A DNA stretch of 45,795 nt from Streptomyces sp. DH37 (lineage in GTDB: Bacteria; Actinomycetota; Actinomycetes; Streptomycetales; Streptomycetaceae): the NCBI RefSeq assembly GCF_029813835.1, contig NZ_JARVKV010000057.1:1-45795 (forward strand), written 5' to 3'. The notes under the pieces were generated by a model, which saw only the letters and a list, made by a program, of their open reading frames with translations, did not search any database and was not told the origin of the DNA. A program made the translations under genes and the position numbers. Positions 35,584-45,795 of this stretch are shown here, piece after piece; within the stretch, counting starts at the first letter, position 1, and the number at the start of each line of letters is the position of its first letter.

Positions 35584-36621
35584 ATGACCCCCGTGACCAC
35601 ACCGCGGAGCCCGGCGAGACCGCCGGACGGCGGCGGAGCGGGAGAGGCCCGTACCCGCCGCCGTACGCGCCGCGCCCGCCGCCCCCTCACCGCGGCCCGG
35701 CGCGAGAACCGCGCCGGACTGGCCTTCACCGCCCCCACCTTCCTGGTCGTCCTGTCCGTCGTCGTCCTGCCCATCGCGTGGACCGTGCTGCTGGCCTTCC
35801 AGGACGCCCGGCTGGCCGACATCCAGGGCATGGGCCTGCGGGGCCGCTGGACCCTGGACAACTTCGGCGCCGTCCTCGGCTCCCCCGGCTTCTGGAGCAG
35901 CCTGGGCACCACCCTGGTCTACGCCGCCGGAGGCACCGCCGGATCGATCGCGCTGGGCCTGGCCGCCGCCCTCGCGCTGCGCCGGCCGTTCCGGGGCCGT
36001 GGCCCGCTGCGCGCCGCGATGCTCCTGCCGTACGTCGCCCCCGTCGTCGCCGTGGCCTTCGTCTGGCAGGTGGCGCTCAGTCCGCAGTACGGCGTCGTGG
36101 GCGAGTGGGGCCGCGACCTCCTCGGCTGGGAGCGGGCTCCGGCCTTCCTCACCACCCGCGACCACCGGGTCTCCCTGCTGGGAGTGGGGTTCGACGTCCC
36201 GCTCGCCCTGCTGACCGTCATCGCCTTCGAGACCTGGCGCTACTTCCCCTTCGCCTTCCTCTTCCTGCTCGCCCGCCTCCAGGCCGTGCCCGCCGTCCTG
36301 GAGGAGGCCGCCACGGTGGACGGCGCCACCGTCGGCCAGCGCTTCCGGTACGTGCTGCTGCCGCAGCTGATGCCGGTCGTGGCGCTGCTGGCGGTGCTGC
36401 GCTTCGTCATGGCCTTCGGCAAGTTCGACGACGTGTACCTGCTGACCGGCGGGGGAGCGGGCACCGACGTCGTCGCCGTCCGCGTCTACGAGTTCCTCAC
36501 CGCGCGCTACGACGTGGGCGCGGCGGCCGCGCAGGCGCTCGTCCTGGCCGCCGTCCTGGCCGTCCCGCTGGGCCTGTGCTCCGGGTACCTCGCCCGCCGG
36601 GCGCGGGAGGAGGCGGCGTGA
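35584..36621 (+). CDS. ABC sugar transporter permease (MalF type)
   Basis: The 345-aa permease has about six to seven hydrophobic segments from residue 50 on (LAFTAPTFLVVLSVVVLPIA first). The EAA loop EEAATVDGATVGQRFRYVLLPQLMP, near 240-264, contacts the ATPase. The N-terminal 48 residues are Arg/Pro-rich and cytoplasmic. ATG 35584 has GAGGTG at 35570-35575. Its stop overlaps the second permease GTG by 4 bp. Confidence 0.92.
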   Translation: MTPVTTPRSPARPPDGGGAGEARTRRRTRRARRPLTAARRENRAGLAFTAPTFLVVLSVVVLPIAWTVLLAFQDARLADIQGMGLRGRWTLDNFGAVLGSPGFWSSLGTTLVYAAGGTAGSIALGLAAALALRRPFRGRGPLRAAMLLPYVAPVVAVAFVWQVALSPQYGVVGEWGRDLLGWERAPAFLTTRDHRVSLLGVGFDVPLALLTVIAFETWRYFPFAFLFLLARLQAVPAVLEEAATVDGATVGQRFRYVLLPQLMPVVALLAVLRFVMAFGKFDDVYLLTGGGAGTDVVAVRVYEFLTARYDVGAAAAQALVLAAVLAVPLGLCSGYLARRAREEAA

Positions 36622-37487
36622 GGAGCCGCGCGCGTGCCGAGGAGAGGATCTTCGGGATCCTGCGGTGGGCGGTGACCGCCTTCCTGGCGCTGGCCGCCGT
36701 CCTCCCCTTCGGCTACATGCTGCTGCTGTCGGTGAAGCCGGTCGACGCGCTGCTGCTGGACCCGGGGCGGCTGTGGGTCTCCGCGCGGGAGCTGACCGCC
36801 GCCACGTACGAGGAGGTGCTGCGGCCCACCGGGGAGGGCGGCCAGGGCTTCGTGCGGATGCTCGCCAACTCCGCCGCCGTCTCGCTGGGCACCGTCGCGC
36901 TCACCCTGCTCGCGGCCGTGCCCGGGGCCTACGCCGTCGGCAGGCTGCGCTTCTTCGGCGGCCGGCACGTCAGCGCCCTCTTCCTGGCCGTCTACCTCTT
37001 CCCGGCCACCCTGCTGGCGGTGCCGCTGTTCGTGGTGTTCGCCAGGATGGGGCTCCACGGCAGCCTGGCCGGGCTCGCGGTCGTCTACGTCGCCCAGACC
37101 GTGCCCGTGTCCGTGTACATGCTGCGGAACTACTTCCTCACCGTGCCGCGCGCCGTCGAGGAGGCCGCGGCGCTCGACGGCTGCTCCCGGCTGCGGACCG
37201 TCCGCACGGTGGTGCTGCCGCTCGCGCTGCCCTCGCTGACGGCCACGGGCCTGTACATCTTCATGATCGCCTGGAACGAGTTCCTGTTCGCCCTGCTCTT
37301 CCTCACCGCCGAGCCGGGGAAGTGGACGGTCTCGCTCGGCCTCCAGCAGCTCGCGGGCGGCGTCGAGGTCTCCAAGACGGTGCTGATGGCCGGCTCGGTG
37401 GTGCTCACCGTGCCGGTGGTCCTGCTCTTCCTCGCCGCCGAGCGGCTGCTCGCCGAGGGCCTGACCGGCGGGGCGGACAAGGCCTGA
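36618..37487 (+). CDS. ABC sugar transporter permease (MalG type)
   Basis: The 289-aa permease has about six hydrophobic segments and the EAA motif EEAAALDGCSRLRTVRTVVLPLALP near 176-200, typical of MalG-like CUT1 permeases. GTG 36618 overlaps the previous stop (GTGA) with a strong GGAGGAGG upstream. It forms the membrane channel with the preceding gene. The ROK regulator follows after 70 nt. Confidence 0.92.
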   Translation: MRSRARAEERIFGILRWAVTAFLALAAVLPFGYMLLLSVKPVDALLLDPGRLWVSARELTAATYEEVLRPTGEGGQGFVRMLANSAAVSLGTVALTLLAAVPGAYAVGRLRFFGGRHVSALFLAVYLFPATLLAVPLFVVFARMGLHGSLAGLAVVYVAQTVPVSVYMLRNYFLTVPRAVEEAAALDGCSRLRTVRTVVLPLALPSLTATGLYIFMIAWNEFLFALLFLTAEPGKWTVSLGLQQLAGGVEVSKTVLMAGSVVLTVPVVLLFLAAERLLAEGLTGGADKA

Positions 37488-37545
37488 GAGGGGGCTGAGC
37501 AGGGCGTTCGGCGGGGGTGGGACGGCGGCGGCCGGAAGGTGCGGC

Positions 37546-37551
37546 GAAGAT
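37546..37551 (+). promoter_or_regulatory. Putative -10 (GAAGAT) for leaderless ROK gene
   Basis: GAAGAT ends 6 nt before ATG 37558. No Shine-Dalgarno is found. Confidence 0.35.
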
Positions 37552-37557
37552 GACCGT

Positions 37558-38763
37558 ATGACCGGGAACCAATCCAGCGCGGGGCACCTGCTGCGGCTGG
37601 TCCGCAGCGGGCAGGCCACCACCCGCGGCGAACTCCAGCGCGCCACCGGCCTGTCCCGCTCCACCGTCGGCCACCGCCTCGACCAGCTCTTCCGTGCGGG
37701 CTGGATCCGCGACGGCGCCACCGTGCCCGTGGGCGGCCCGGCGGGCGGACGCCCCTCGAACCGGCTGGAGTTCGACGGCTCGCACGCCGTGGTCCTCGCC
37801 GTGGACGTGGAGACCCGGCACGGGCTGGCCGCCGCGCTGGACCTGAACGGCCGGGTGCTGGCCGAGCACACCGGGCCCCTGAACATCGAGGACGGCCCGG
37901 AGAACGTGGTCGACCGGGTGGCGCGGTGGTTCCCGCCGCTGCTGGAGCGGGCCGGGGCCGCCCCGGAGGAGGTCTGCGGCATCGGGGTGTCGGTGCCCGG
38001 GCCGGTGGAGTGGGAGTCCGGGCAGGTGGTCCAGCCGCCGATCATGCCGGGCTGGGACCGCTACCCGATACCCGAGCGGATGCGGCGGGCGTACCTGAGG
38101 CACACCGGCGCGGACGGCGAGGGGCCGGTGGTGCTGGTCGAGAACGACGCCAACCTCATGGCGTACGCCGAGCAGCGCACCGGCTGGCGCGACTGCTCCG
38201 CCTTCCTGCTGGTCAAGGTCTCCACCGGCATCGGCGCGGGGCTCGTGGTGGGCGGCGAGATGTACCGCGGCATCGACGGCGGCGCCGGGGACATCGGGCA
38301 CATCCGGCTGCACGACCGGCCGGACGCGCTGTGCATGTGCGGTTCGTACGGGTGCCTGGCCGCGGTCGCCAGCGGCCGGGCGCTGGCCGGCCGGCTCACC
38401 GCCGCCGGGATCCCGGCCGCCTCCGGGACCGGGGTGCGCGAGCTGCTCGCCGCCGGGCAGCCCGACGCGGTCCGGCTGGCCCGGGAGGCGGGCCGCAGGG
38501 TGGGGGAGGTGCTGGTCACGGTCGTCACCGTGCTCAACCCGGGGGTGCTGATGGTCGCGGGCGACCTGGCCGGCACGCCGTTCGTCACCGGCGTGCGCGA
38601 GCTGCTCTACCAGCGCGCCATGCCCCGCAGCACCGCCCATCTGACCGTGGTCACCTCCCGGCTGGGGGAGAGGGCGGGTCTGGTGGGGGCGGGGGCGATG
38701 GTCGTGGAGCACCTGTACGCGCCCGAGCGGGCGGACGCCCGGCTGGCGGCCATGGGGCTGTGA
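37558..38763 (+). CDS. ROK family transcriptional regulator
   Basis: The 401-aa NagC/XylR-type regulator has an N-terminal winged helix (1-70; RGELQRATGLSRSTVGHRLDQLFRAGWI) and a ROK sugar-kinase-like domain. The domain shows GIGVSVPGPVEWESG, ENDANLMAYAE, KVSTGIGAGLVVGG and the zinc-binding CxCGxxGCL at C259, C261 and C266. Fold-level kinase motifs are retained, but a DNA-binding head means it is a repressor. It probably controls the adjacent importer and hydrolase in response to their sugar. Possible operator: 34009-34035. Confidence 0.92.
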   Translation: MTGNQSSAGHLLRLVRSGQATTRGELQRATGLSRSTVGHRLDQLFRAGWIRDGATVPVGGPAGGRPSNRLEFDGSHAVVLAVDVETRHGLAAALDLNGRVLAEHTGPLNIEDGPENVVDRVARWFPPLLERAGAAPEEVCGIGVSVPGPVEWESGQVVQPPIMPGWDRYPIPERMRRAYLRHTGADGEGPVVLVENDANLMAYAEQRTGWRDCSAFLLVKVSTGIGAGLVVGGEMYRGIDGGAGDIGHIRLHDRPDALCMCGSYGCLAAVASGRALAGRLTAAGIPAASGTGVRELLAAGQPDAVRLAREAGRRVGEVLVTVVTVLNPGVLMVAGDLAGTPFVTGVRELLYQRAMPRSTAHLTVVTSRLGERAGLVGAGAMVVEHLYAPERADARLAAMGL

Positions 38764-38791
38764 GGGGGCCGGGTGGGAGCACCGCCCGGTG

Positions 38792-38809
38792 GGCGCTCAT
38801 CCGAGCGCC
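38792..38809 (+). terminator. Hairpin after the ROK gene
   Basis: GGCGCTC-ATCC-GAGCGCC, a 7-bp stem with a tetraloop, begins 29 nt after the ROK stop. Confidence 0.6.
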
Positions 38810-39222
38810 ACGGCTCGCGTATGTGTCCAATGGCTGAGACATGGGGTCCGTCAAGGGCGTGATGCTCGCCACTCTGATAGACGGCTCGCTCATATGAGCA
38901 TCAAGAGGGGCGCTGCACTTCTCCAAGGGATGGCACCGAGTGCCACCTCCCTTCCGTTCACGCGATCACGCCCGTGGTGGCCGAGAGTGACCGTGAAGCG
39001 CTCCATCGATCACCGGGGGTGTTCGGCGGTTCGACTAGTGAAGGGGGCGTCTCGCGGCACTTGAATCGGCCTTTACTTTCGATCCCTCGGCGGATGGGTG
39101 GTTACACCCCCATGGACTGCCGATGGCCGTACTCGAAATCCTTCGATCTGGGTACGCTCCCCGCCGTCAGGGCAGCCTTCCCCCGGCTTCCGCCGTGGGA
39201 TCCAGCGAGGAGCGCGATTCTC
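38810..39222 (+). promoter_or_regulatory. Structured intergenic region upstream of ppdK
   Basis: This gene-free interval of about 410 bp is less GC-rich than its surroundings. It contains GATGCTC (38861-38867) complementary to GAGCATC (38896-38902), and the palindrome GCTCATATGAGC (38888-38899). It also holds a long hairpin AAGGGATGGCAC-CGA-GTGCCA-cc-TCCCTT (38925-38953) and GGGTG/CACCC (39096-39108). A -10-like TACGCT lies at 39153-39158, about 65 nt before ppdK. It may hold several promoters or a small RNA. No Rfam family was recognised. Confidence 0.5.
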
Positions 39223-41964
<2,742 letters not shown>

Positions 41965-41970
41965 CCCCAC

Positions 41971-42030
41971 CGATCCGAACCGGTCCCGACCGATCCGAAC
42001 CGGTCCCGACCGATCCGAACCGGTCCTGAC
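41971..42030. repeat. Three 20-bp tandem repeats after ppdK
   Basis: CGATCCGAACCGGTCCCGAC occurs three times head to tail. The third copy has T for C at position 17. It begins 6 nt after the ppdK stop. Each unit holds the palindrome ACCGGT. The 20-bp period is close to two helical turns. Confidence 0.95.
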
Positions 42031-42111
42031 CGGCCCGACGACCAACCGACACCGGAGCCACTCCCGTCGACCCCGACCCTCACCCGGCGGGCAACGGCTC
42101 CGGCGCCCGAA

Positions 42112-42149
42112 GGGAGGGGCGGCGCCTGTGCGGAGGCGTCGCCCCTCCC
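42112..42149. terminator. ppdK terminator
   Basis: A 15-bp stem (42112-42126 with 42135-42149) with a single G-T wobble and an 8-nt loop, GC-rich. It can act on both strands. Confidence 0.85.
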
Positions 42150-42299
42150 GCGTCGTACGGGGTGCGCGTGAGGTTGTGCGGGTCGGCCGCGGTGGGCGGC
42201 TCGCGTCCGAGCACGCCCGGTTCCTCGCGTGGACGGCGCGGGACCAGGGCCGGACGGCCGCCGCGCCGGTCGGTCCCGTACGCCTCCCCGGGAGTTCGG

Positions 42300-42599
42300 G
42301 TGACGGCCGTGCAGACGGCCGCTCGTGGGCGCGCGCCGGACGCGGACGCAGGCAACGCGCGTCGCCTGCCGGACAAGGCCCGGGAACTCATCGGCCGAGC
42401 GGCCGAGCACCCTGATGACGAGCCGCCGTGGACGTGCTTCCACGACGGGACCCGGTTCACGCTGCGACGTGGCACGTCCGAGCTGCACCTGCGGAAGTGG
42501 CGGACGGCCGTCGACCGACTCGCGAGCGGCCCGGGCGCCCTGCCGGACGACCACCGCAGGGACGAGAGCCGGTACCGGTCCTGCCCGGCGCACCCCTGA
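42300..42599 (+). CDS. Small hypothetical protein
   Basis: This 99-aa ORF has no family that I recognise. From about residue 24 it looks like a compact globular protein (DKARELIGRAAEHPDD, then WTCFHDGTRFTLRRGTSELHLRKWRTAVDRLASG), with normal third-position GC bias. GTG 42300 has GGGAG five bases upstream. The frame stays open upstream to 42162, but that part is Arg/Gly-rich and unconvincing. It is isolated between the ppdK terminator and the glucanase promoter. Domain and function are unknown. It could be a recent or decaying gene. Confidence 0.45.
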   Translation: MTAVQTAARGRAPDADAGNARRLPDKARELIGRAAEHPDDEPPWTCFHDGTRFTLRRGTSELHLRKWRTAVDRLASGPGALPDDHRRDESRYRSCPAHP

Positions 42600-42841
42600 C
42601 CGGAGCGGGGGAGGGACAGGCGGCGCTCGCGGCCGTACCGGATGCCTCCGCCGTCGGCCGTCCCCGTGCCCGGAACGAACCGCGCAGCACCGCGGCCGTG
42701 CTGCGGCGGCACGACCGGGAGGCGTGGCCGCCGGTGTGGCGCGCCGGGGCGCGTCCGGCGCCGGGCGGTAGACGAAAAGGACGATACGGCGTCAACTTTT
42801 GAACGAACAGCGGCTGTTGAAGATCGATTCTGTCGAACATC

Positions 42842-42870
42842 TTGACGCTTGTTTAGCTGAACTTTACGTT
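42842..42870 (+). promoter_or_regulatory. Promoter of the GH81 glucanase
   Basis: TTGACG (42842-42847) and TACGTT (42865-42870) have an ideal 17-nt spacer. Predicted +1 is near 42877, just before the operator palindrome. The leader is about 75 nt. The interval 42600-42841 shows no supported gene. Confidence 0.75.
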
Positions 42871-42879
42871 GCCGGAATC

Positions 42880-42893
42880 TGAGAGCGCTCTCA
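42880..42893. promoter_or_regulatory. LacI/CebR-type operator TGAGAGCGCTCTCA
   Basis: A perfect 14-bp palindrome at about +3 to +16 of the predicted transcript. It shares the GAGCGCTC core with the cellulase operator TGGGAGCGCTCCCA bound by CebR. A LacI-family repressor encoded elsewhere would repress the glucanase until an oligosaccharide inducer appears. Confidence 0.78.
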
Positions 42894-42914
42894 CACACCC
42901 TCGAACCCCCACAT

Positions 42915-42938
42915 CCCCCACCCCCACCCCCACCCCCA
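42915..42938. repeat. (CCCCCA)4 repeat in the glucanase 5' leader
   Basis: Four perfect hexanucleotide units lie just before the GAGGAG ribosome-binding site (42940-42945), with a related CCCCCA at 42906. It may keep the leader unstructured, or be slippage-prone. Confidence 0.85.
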
Positions 42939-42951
42939 CGAGGAGCCGTTC

Positions 42952-45738
42952 ATGAGATTCCGCAGACGTCCCGCCGCGCTGCTGGCGGCGGTGGTGGCCA
43001 CGGCCGCCGCCGCCACCGGCCTCGGCGTCGTCGGGGCGGGCAGCGCCACGGCCGCCACCGTCCCCGTCGGACAGGGCGGTTACAGCGACACCCGCCCCGC
43101 CGGAGCCGCAGGCCCGGAGAACAACACCGGCGCCCCCGTCAAGCCGAAGGTCACCTCCGCCGCCGCGGGCAAGCCGGTGCCCACCAACGACTGGTGGTCC
43201 TCCCTGGCCTTCCAGCGGTACCCCGACAACCCGTACTCCGAGAACATGTACGGCCACCCGCTCACCTACCGGGCCGTCTCCGGCGGTCTGGAGGTCGGCT
43301 ACCCCACCTCCCCCGCGATCGTGGGCGACGGCCGCCAGTACGAGTTCCCGCACAAGCGCGACCTGACCGTCGGCCTGGAGGGGCTCAACGCGCCGGACGC
43401 CAGGGCCGACTCCTGGAGCGACTGGACCGTCACCCCCCAGTGGTCCGACGGCGCCCGCACCCTGCGCACCACCATCGGCCACGGCATGCCCTACGTGTAC
43501 GCGCAGGGCACCGGCGGGGCGGCGCGGATCTCCGCCGCGAGCACCCCGAACGTCTTCGCCGACCAGGGCAACGTCCTGGGCGTCACCATCGGCGGCCACC
43601 ACTACGCGCTGTTCGCCCCCACCGGCAGCGACTGGACCGTCTCGGGCACCGACATCCGCGCGAACCTGGGCGGCAGGGACTACTTCTCGCTGGCCGTCCT
43701 GCCGAGCACCGACGCGCTCGCCACCTACCGCAAGTACGCCTTCAGCTTCGTCACCGACTCCAGGGTGAGCTGGAACTACGACCGGGCCGCCGGGCGGATG
43801 AAGGCCACCTACACGCTGACCACGACGGCGAAGGAGGGCAGCGAGCGCGGAACCCTCCAGGCCCTCTACCGCCACCAGTGGCTGCACACCTCCGACGCGC
43901 TGACCCCCTACACCTACGTCTCGCCGCGCGGGACGATGAAGGTCCGCGAGGGCGCCTCCTTCACCACCTCCCAGAAGGTCACCGGCGTCCTGCCGGGCCT
44001 GCCCCGGGTGCCCGCCGTGGACAAGGCACGGCTCACCGGGTACCTCAACGAGGTGGCGAACGCCGCCGACCCGTTCCAGGGGGCCACGGACACCTACTGG
44101 ACGGGCAAGCAGCTCGGCAAGCTCGCCCAGCTGGTGCCGATCGCCGACCAGATCGGTGAGACGGCCGTCCGCGACAAGCTGCTCGGGCTGATCAAGGGAC
44201 GGCTCCAGGAGTGGTTCACCGTGGGCGGGCCCTCGGAGTTCTCCTACGACCGGGACTGGCGCACGCTCATCGGCTACCCCGCCTCCTACGGCAGCGACAA
44301 GGAGCTCAACGACCACCACTTCCACTACTCGTACTACGTGATGGCCGCGGCGATCGTGGCCCAGTACGACCGGGCCTGGGCGGCGGACTCCGCCTGGGGC
44401 GGCATGGTGAAGACGCTGGTCCGGGACGCCGCCAACCCCAGCCGCACCGACCAGCTCTTCCCCTTCCTGCGCGGCTTCGACGTCTACGCCGGGCACAGCT
44501 GGGCCGCCGGGCACGCGGGCTTCGCCGCGGGCAACAACCAGGAGTCGTCCTCGGAGTCGATCAACCTCAGCGCCGGCCTCGTCCTGTGGGGCGCGGCCAC
44601 CGGGGACACCTCCCTGCGGGACCTGGGCGTCTACCTGCTGACCACCGAGTCCGAGGCCATCGCCCAGTACTGGTTCGACGCCGACCAGGCCGTCTACCCG
44701 CAGAACTTCAACCATGACGTCGTCGGCATGGTGTGGGGCAGCGGCGGCGCCTACTCCACCTGGTGGACCGCCAACCCCGAGGAGATCCACGGCATCAACG
44801 TCCTCCCGGTGACCGGGGGTTCGCTCCACCTGGCCCGGAAGAAGGACATGATCCGGCGCAGCATCTCCGAGATGGAGCGGAACAACGGCGGCCCGGCCGT
44901 CGAGTGGCGCGACATCCTCTGGGAGTTCCAGGCCCTGGCCGACCCCGCGAAGGCCAAGGCCCTCTGGGACGCGCAGAACGGCGGCTACGGTCCGGAGGCG
45001 GGCGAGACGAAGGCCCACACCTACCACTGGATCACCACCCTGGACGCGCTCGGCGCCCCCGACACCGACGTCACCGCCGACAGCCCCACCGCCGCGGTCC
45101 TCACGAAGAACGGCACCCGCACCTACGTGGCCCACAACCACTCCGACTCGGCGGTGACCGTGACGTTCTCCGACGGCGGGAAGCTGAGCGTCCCGGCCCG
45201 CTCCACGGCCACCGGCACCGGTACGGCGGACCCGGGCGACCCCGGCGACCCGCCCGCCACCGGCAACACCTTCCACCCGCGCTCCGGCGGGACGCTGAGC
45301 ACCACCGCGGCCGCCACCCCGACCGGCGACACCATCCCCTCGGCGGACGGCGTCAACCGGGACGGCACCCCGTACCGGCCGCTCGTCTACGAGATCCGCA
45401 ACGTCAACGGCAGCCACCGGTCCGGCGGGACCACCGACTTCCGGCTGAAGGTGGACGCGGGGACGGCGGTCGGACTCGGCCAGCAGGCCCGGGTCTCCTA
45501 CGACCTGACCGGTGACGGCACCTTCGACCGGGTGGAGACCTACCGCTACTTCGCCACCGACCCGGTGCCCGGCTGGGAGGAGTACGCGTCCGCCCGCGCC
45601 GGACTGAGGTCGGCCTCGGGAAGCCTCGGCGACCTCAGGGGCGGAACCGTCCGGCTGGAGGTGTGGAGCGCCATCGGCAACGCCCCGTCGCAGCTCCAGG
45701 TGGGCTCCGGCTCGGTGCTCACCATCCCCTTCGGGTGA
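42952..45738 (+). CDS. Secreted GH81 endo-beta-1,3-glucanase with C-terminal CBM-like domain
   Basis: The 928-aa secreted enzyme should cleave beta-1,3-glucan such as fungal or algal wall laminarin. A Tat/Sec-like signal peptide with RRR and a hydrophobic stretch ends near 35 (ATAA|TVPV). The GH81 domain (about 70-720) contains PTNDWWSSLAF, LNDHHFHYSYYV, GFDVYAGHSWAAGH and NNQESSSES (E531 and E535), the catalytic-region signature. A DPGDPGDPP linker near 760 leads to a C-terminal domain (776-928) resembling a beta-1,3-glucan-binding CBM56. ATG 42952 has GAGGAG 6 nt upstream. The LacI-type palindrome at the promoter predicts substrate induction. The gene is complete. Confidence 0.93.
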   Translation: MRFRRRPAALLAAVVATAAAATGLGVVGAGSATAATVPVGQGGYSDTRPAGAAGPENNTGAPVKPKVTSAAAGKPVPTNDWWSSLAFQRYPDNPYSENMYGHPLTYRAVSGGLEVGYPTSPAIVGDGRQYEFPHKRDLTVGLEGLNAPDARADSWSDWTVTPQWSDGARTLRTTIGHGMPYVYAQGTGGAARISAASTPNVFADQGNVLGVTIGGHHYALFAPTGSDWTVSGTDIRANLGGRDYFSLAVLPSTDALATYRKYAFSFVTDSRVSWNYDRAAGRMKATYTLTTTAKEGSERGTLQALYRHQWLHTSDALTPYTYVSPRGTMKVREGASFTTSQKVTGVLPGLPRVPAVDKARLTGYLNEVANAADPFQGATDTYWTGKQLGKLAQLVPIADQIGETAVRDKLLGLIKGRLQEWFTVGGPSEFSYDRDWRTLIGYPASYGSDKELNDHHFHYSYYVMAAAIVAQYDRAWAADSAWGGMVKTLVRDAANPSRTDQLFPFLRGFDVYAGHSWAAGHAGFAAGNNQESSSESINLSAGLVLWGAATGDTSLRDLGVYLLTTESEAIAQYWFDADQAVYPQNFNHDVVGMVWGSGGAYSTWWTANPEEIHGINVLPVTGGSLHLARKKDMIRRSISEMERNNGGPAVEWRDILWEFQALADPAKAKALWDAQNGGYGPEAGETKAHTYHWITTLDALGAPDTDVTADSPTAAVLTKNGTRTYVAHNHSDSAVTVTFSDGGKLSVPARSTATGTGTADPGDPGDPPATGNTFHPRSGGTLSTTAAATPTGDTIPSADGVNRDGTPYRPLVYEIRNVNGSHRSGGTTDFRLKVDAGTAVGLGQQARVSYDLTGDGTFDRVETYRYFATDPVPGWEEYASARAGLRSASGSLGDLRGGTVRLEVWSAIGNAPSQLQVGSGSVLTIPFG

Positions 45739-45795
45739 CCGGCCCCGCCGTGCGCGCGCCCCCGGACCGCGTCACCACATCAGTTCCCCGGGGGT

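Noticed and set aside
38894..39064. 56-aa ORF (MSIKRGAALLQG...) upstream of ppdK
   Set aside because: No ribosome-binding site, no biased codon use, and it runs through hairpins that look like RNA structure.
41971..42030. CRISPR array
   Set aside because: The repeats are contiguous with no spacers, and no cas genes are present.
42128..42415. Extra ORF overlapping the ppdK terminator and the start of the orphan ORF
   Set aside because: It starts inside the terminator hairpin, lacks a ribosome-binding site and is Arg/Gly-rich.

Overview
The window is a contiguous piece of a very GC-rich actinobacterial chromosome, almost certainly Streptomyces. The grounds are codon positions saturated with G/C, many GTG starts (and one TTG), actinobacterial families (DUF3097, the HTH/DUF5753 + DUF397 pair, a two-gene hrcA-dnaJ operon under CIRCE) and the gene order hrcA-dnaJ ... 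phoH-ybeY-CNNM-era-leuA ... recO-uppS-zur-znuBCA-glyS-dusB ... ppdK. No rRNA, tRNA, insertion sequence, prophage or CRISPR array was found.

Layout. (1) 1-5.4 kb: an acyl-CoA synthetase facing right, then hemW, a DUF3097 gene and a metallo-hydrolase facing left. (2) 5.5-11 kb: the CIRCE-controlled hrcA-dnaJ pair, then a nitronate monooxygenase-like flavoprotein, rsmE, a HIT protein and RNase Z, mostly closely spaced. (3) 11-13.7 kb: a glucarate dehydratase-type enolase-superfamily enzyme with a clean -35/-10 promoter, and a PfkB sugar kinase. (4) 13.8-20.7 kb: phoH-ybeY-CNNM membrane protein, a cytidine-deaminase-like protein without its zinc ligands, era, and leuA preceded by a 15-codon leader peptide with four consecutive Leu codons and a nested long-range RNA pairing. 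(5) 20.8-25.6 kb: an HTH/DUF5753 regulator with its DUF397 partner, an alpha/beta hydrolase, a zinc-ribbon/TerB protein, recO and uppS. (6) 25.6-30.6 kb: zinc homeostasis (zur, znuB, znuC, znuA leftward with a Zur box) divergent from glyS. (7) 30.7-38.8 kb: a small membrane protein, dusB, and a carbohydrate cluster (GH63/MGH1-like hydrolase, divergent ABC importer, ROK regulator). (8) 38.8-45.8 kb: a structured intergenic region, ppdK followed by three 20-bp tandem repeats and a strong hairpin, a small orphan ORF, and a secreted GH81 beta-1,3-glucanase with a CBM-like C-terminus and a LacI-type operator at its promoter.

Functionally this is mostly core genome: protein quality control, RNA processing and modification, ribosome maturation, DNA repair, cell-wall lipid carrier, leucine synthesis, zinc uptake and C3 metabolism. 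Two carbohydrate modules are added: uptake and hydrolysis of a small glycoside, and digestion of beta-1,3-glucan outside the cell.

The most interesting signals are regulatory. The leuA leader looks like a translational attenuator: its Leu codons contain an anti-Shine-Dalgarno sequence, and an inner 8-bp helix lies within that pairing. Nine genes carry a -10-like hexamer exactly 6-7 nt before an ATG with no usable ribosome-binding site, which predicts leaderless mRNAs. Two proteins keep an enzyme fold but lack its catalytic residues. All of this was read by eye; no database search or folding program was run.
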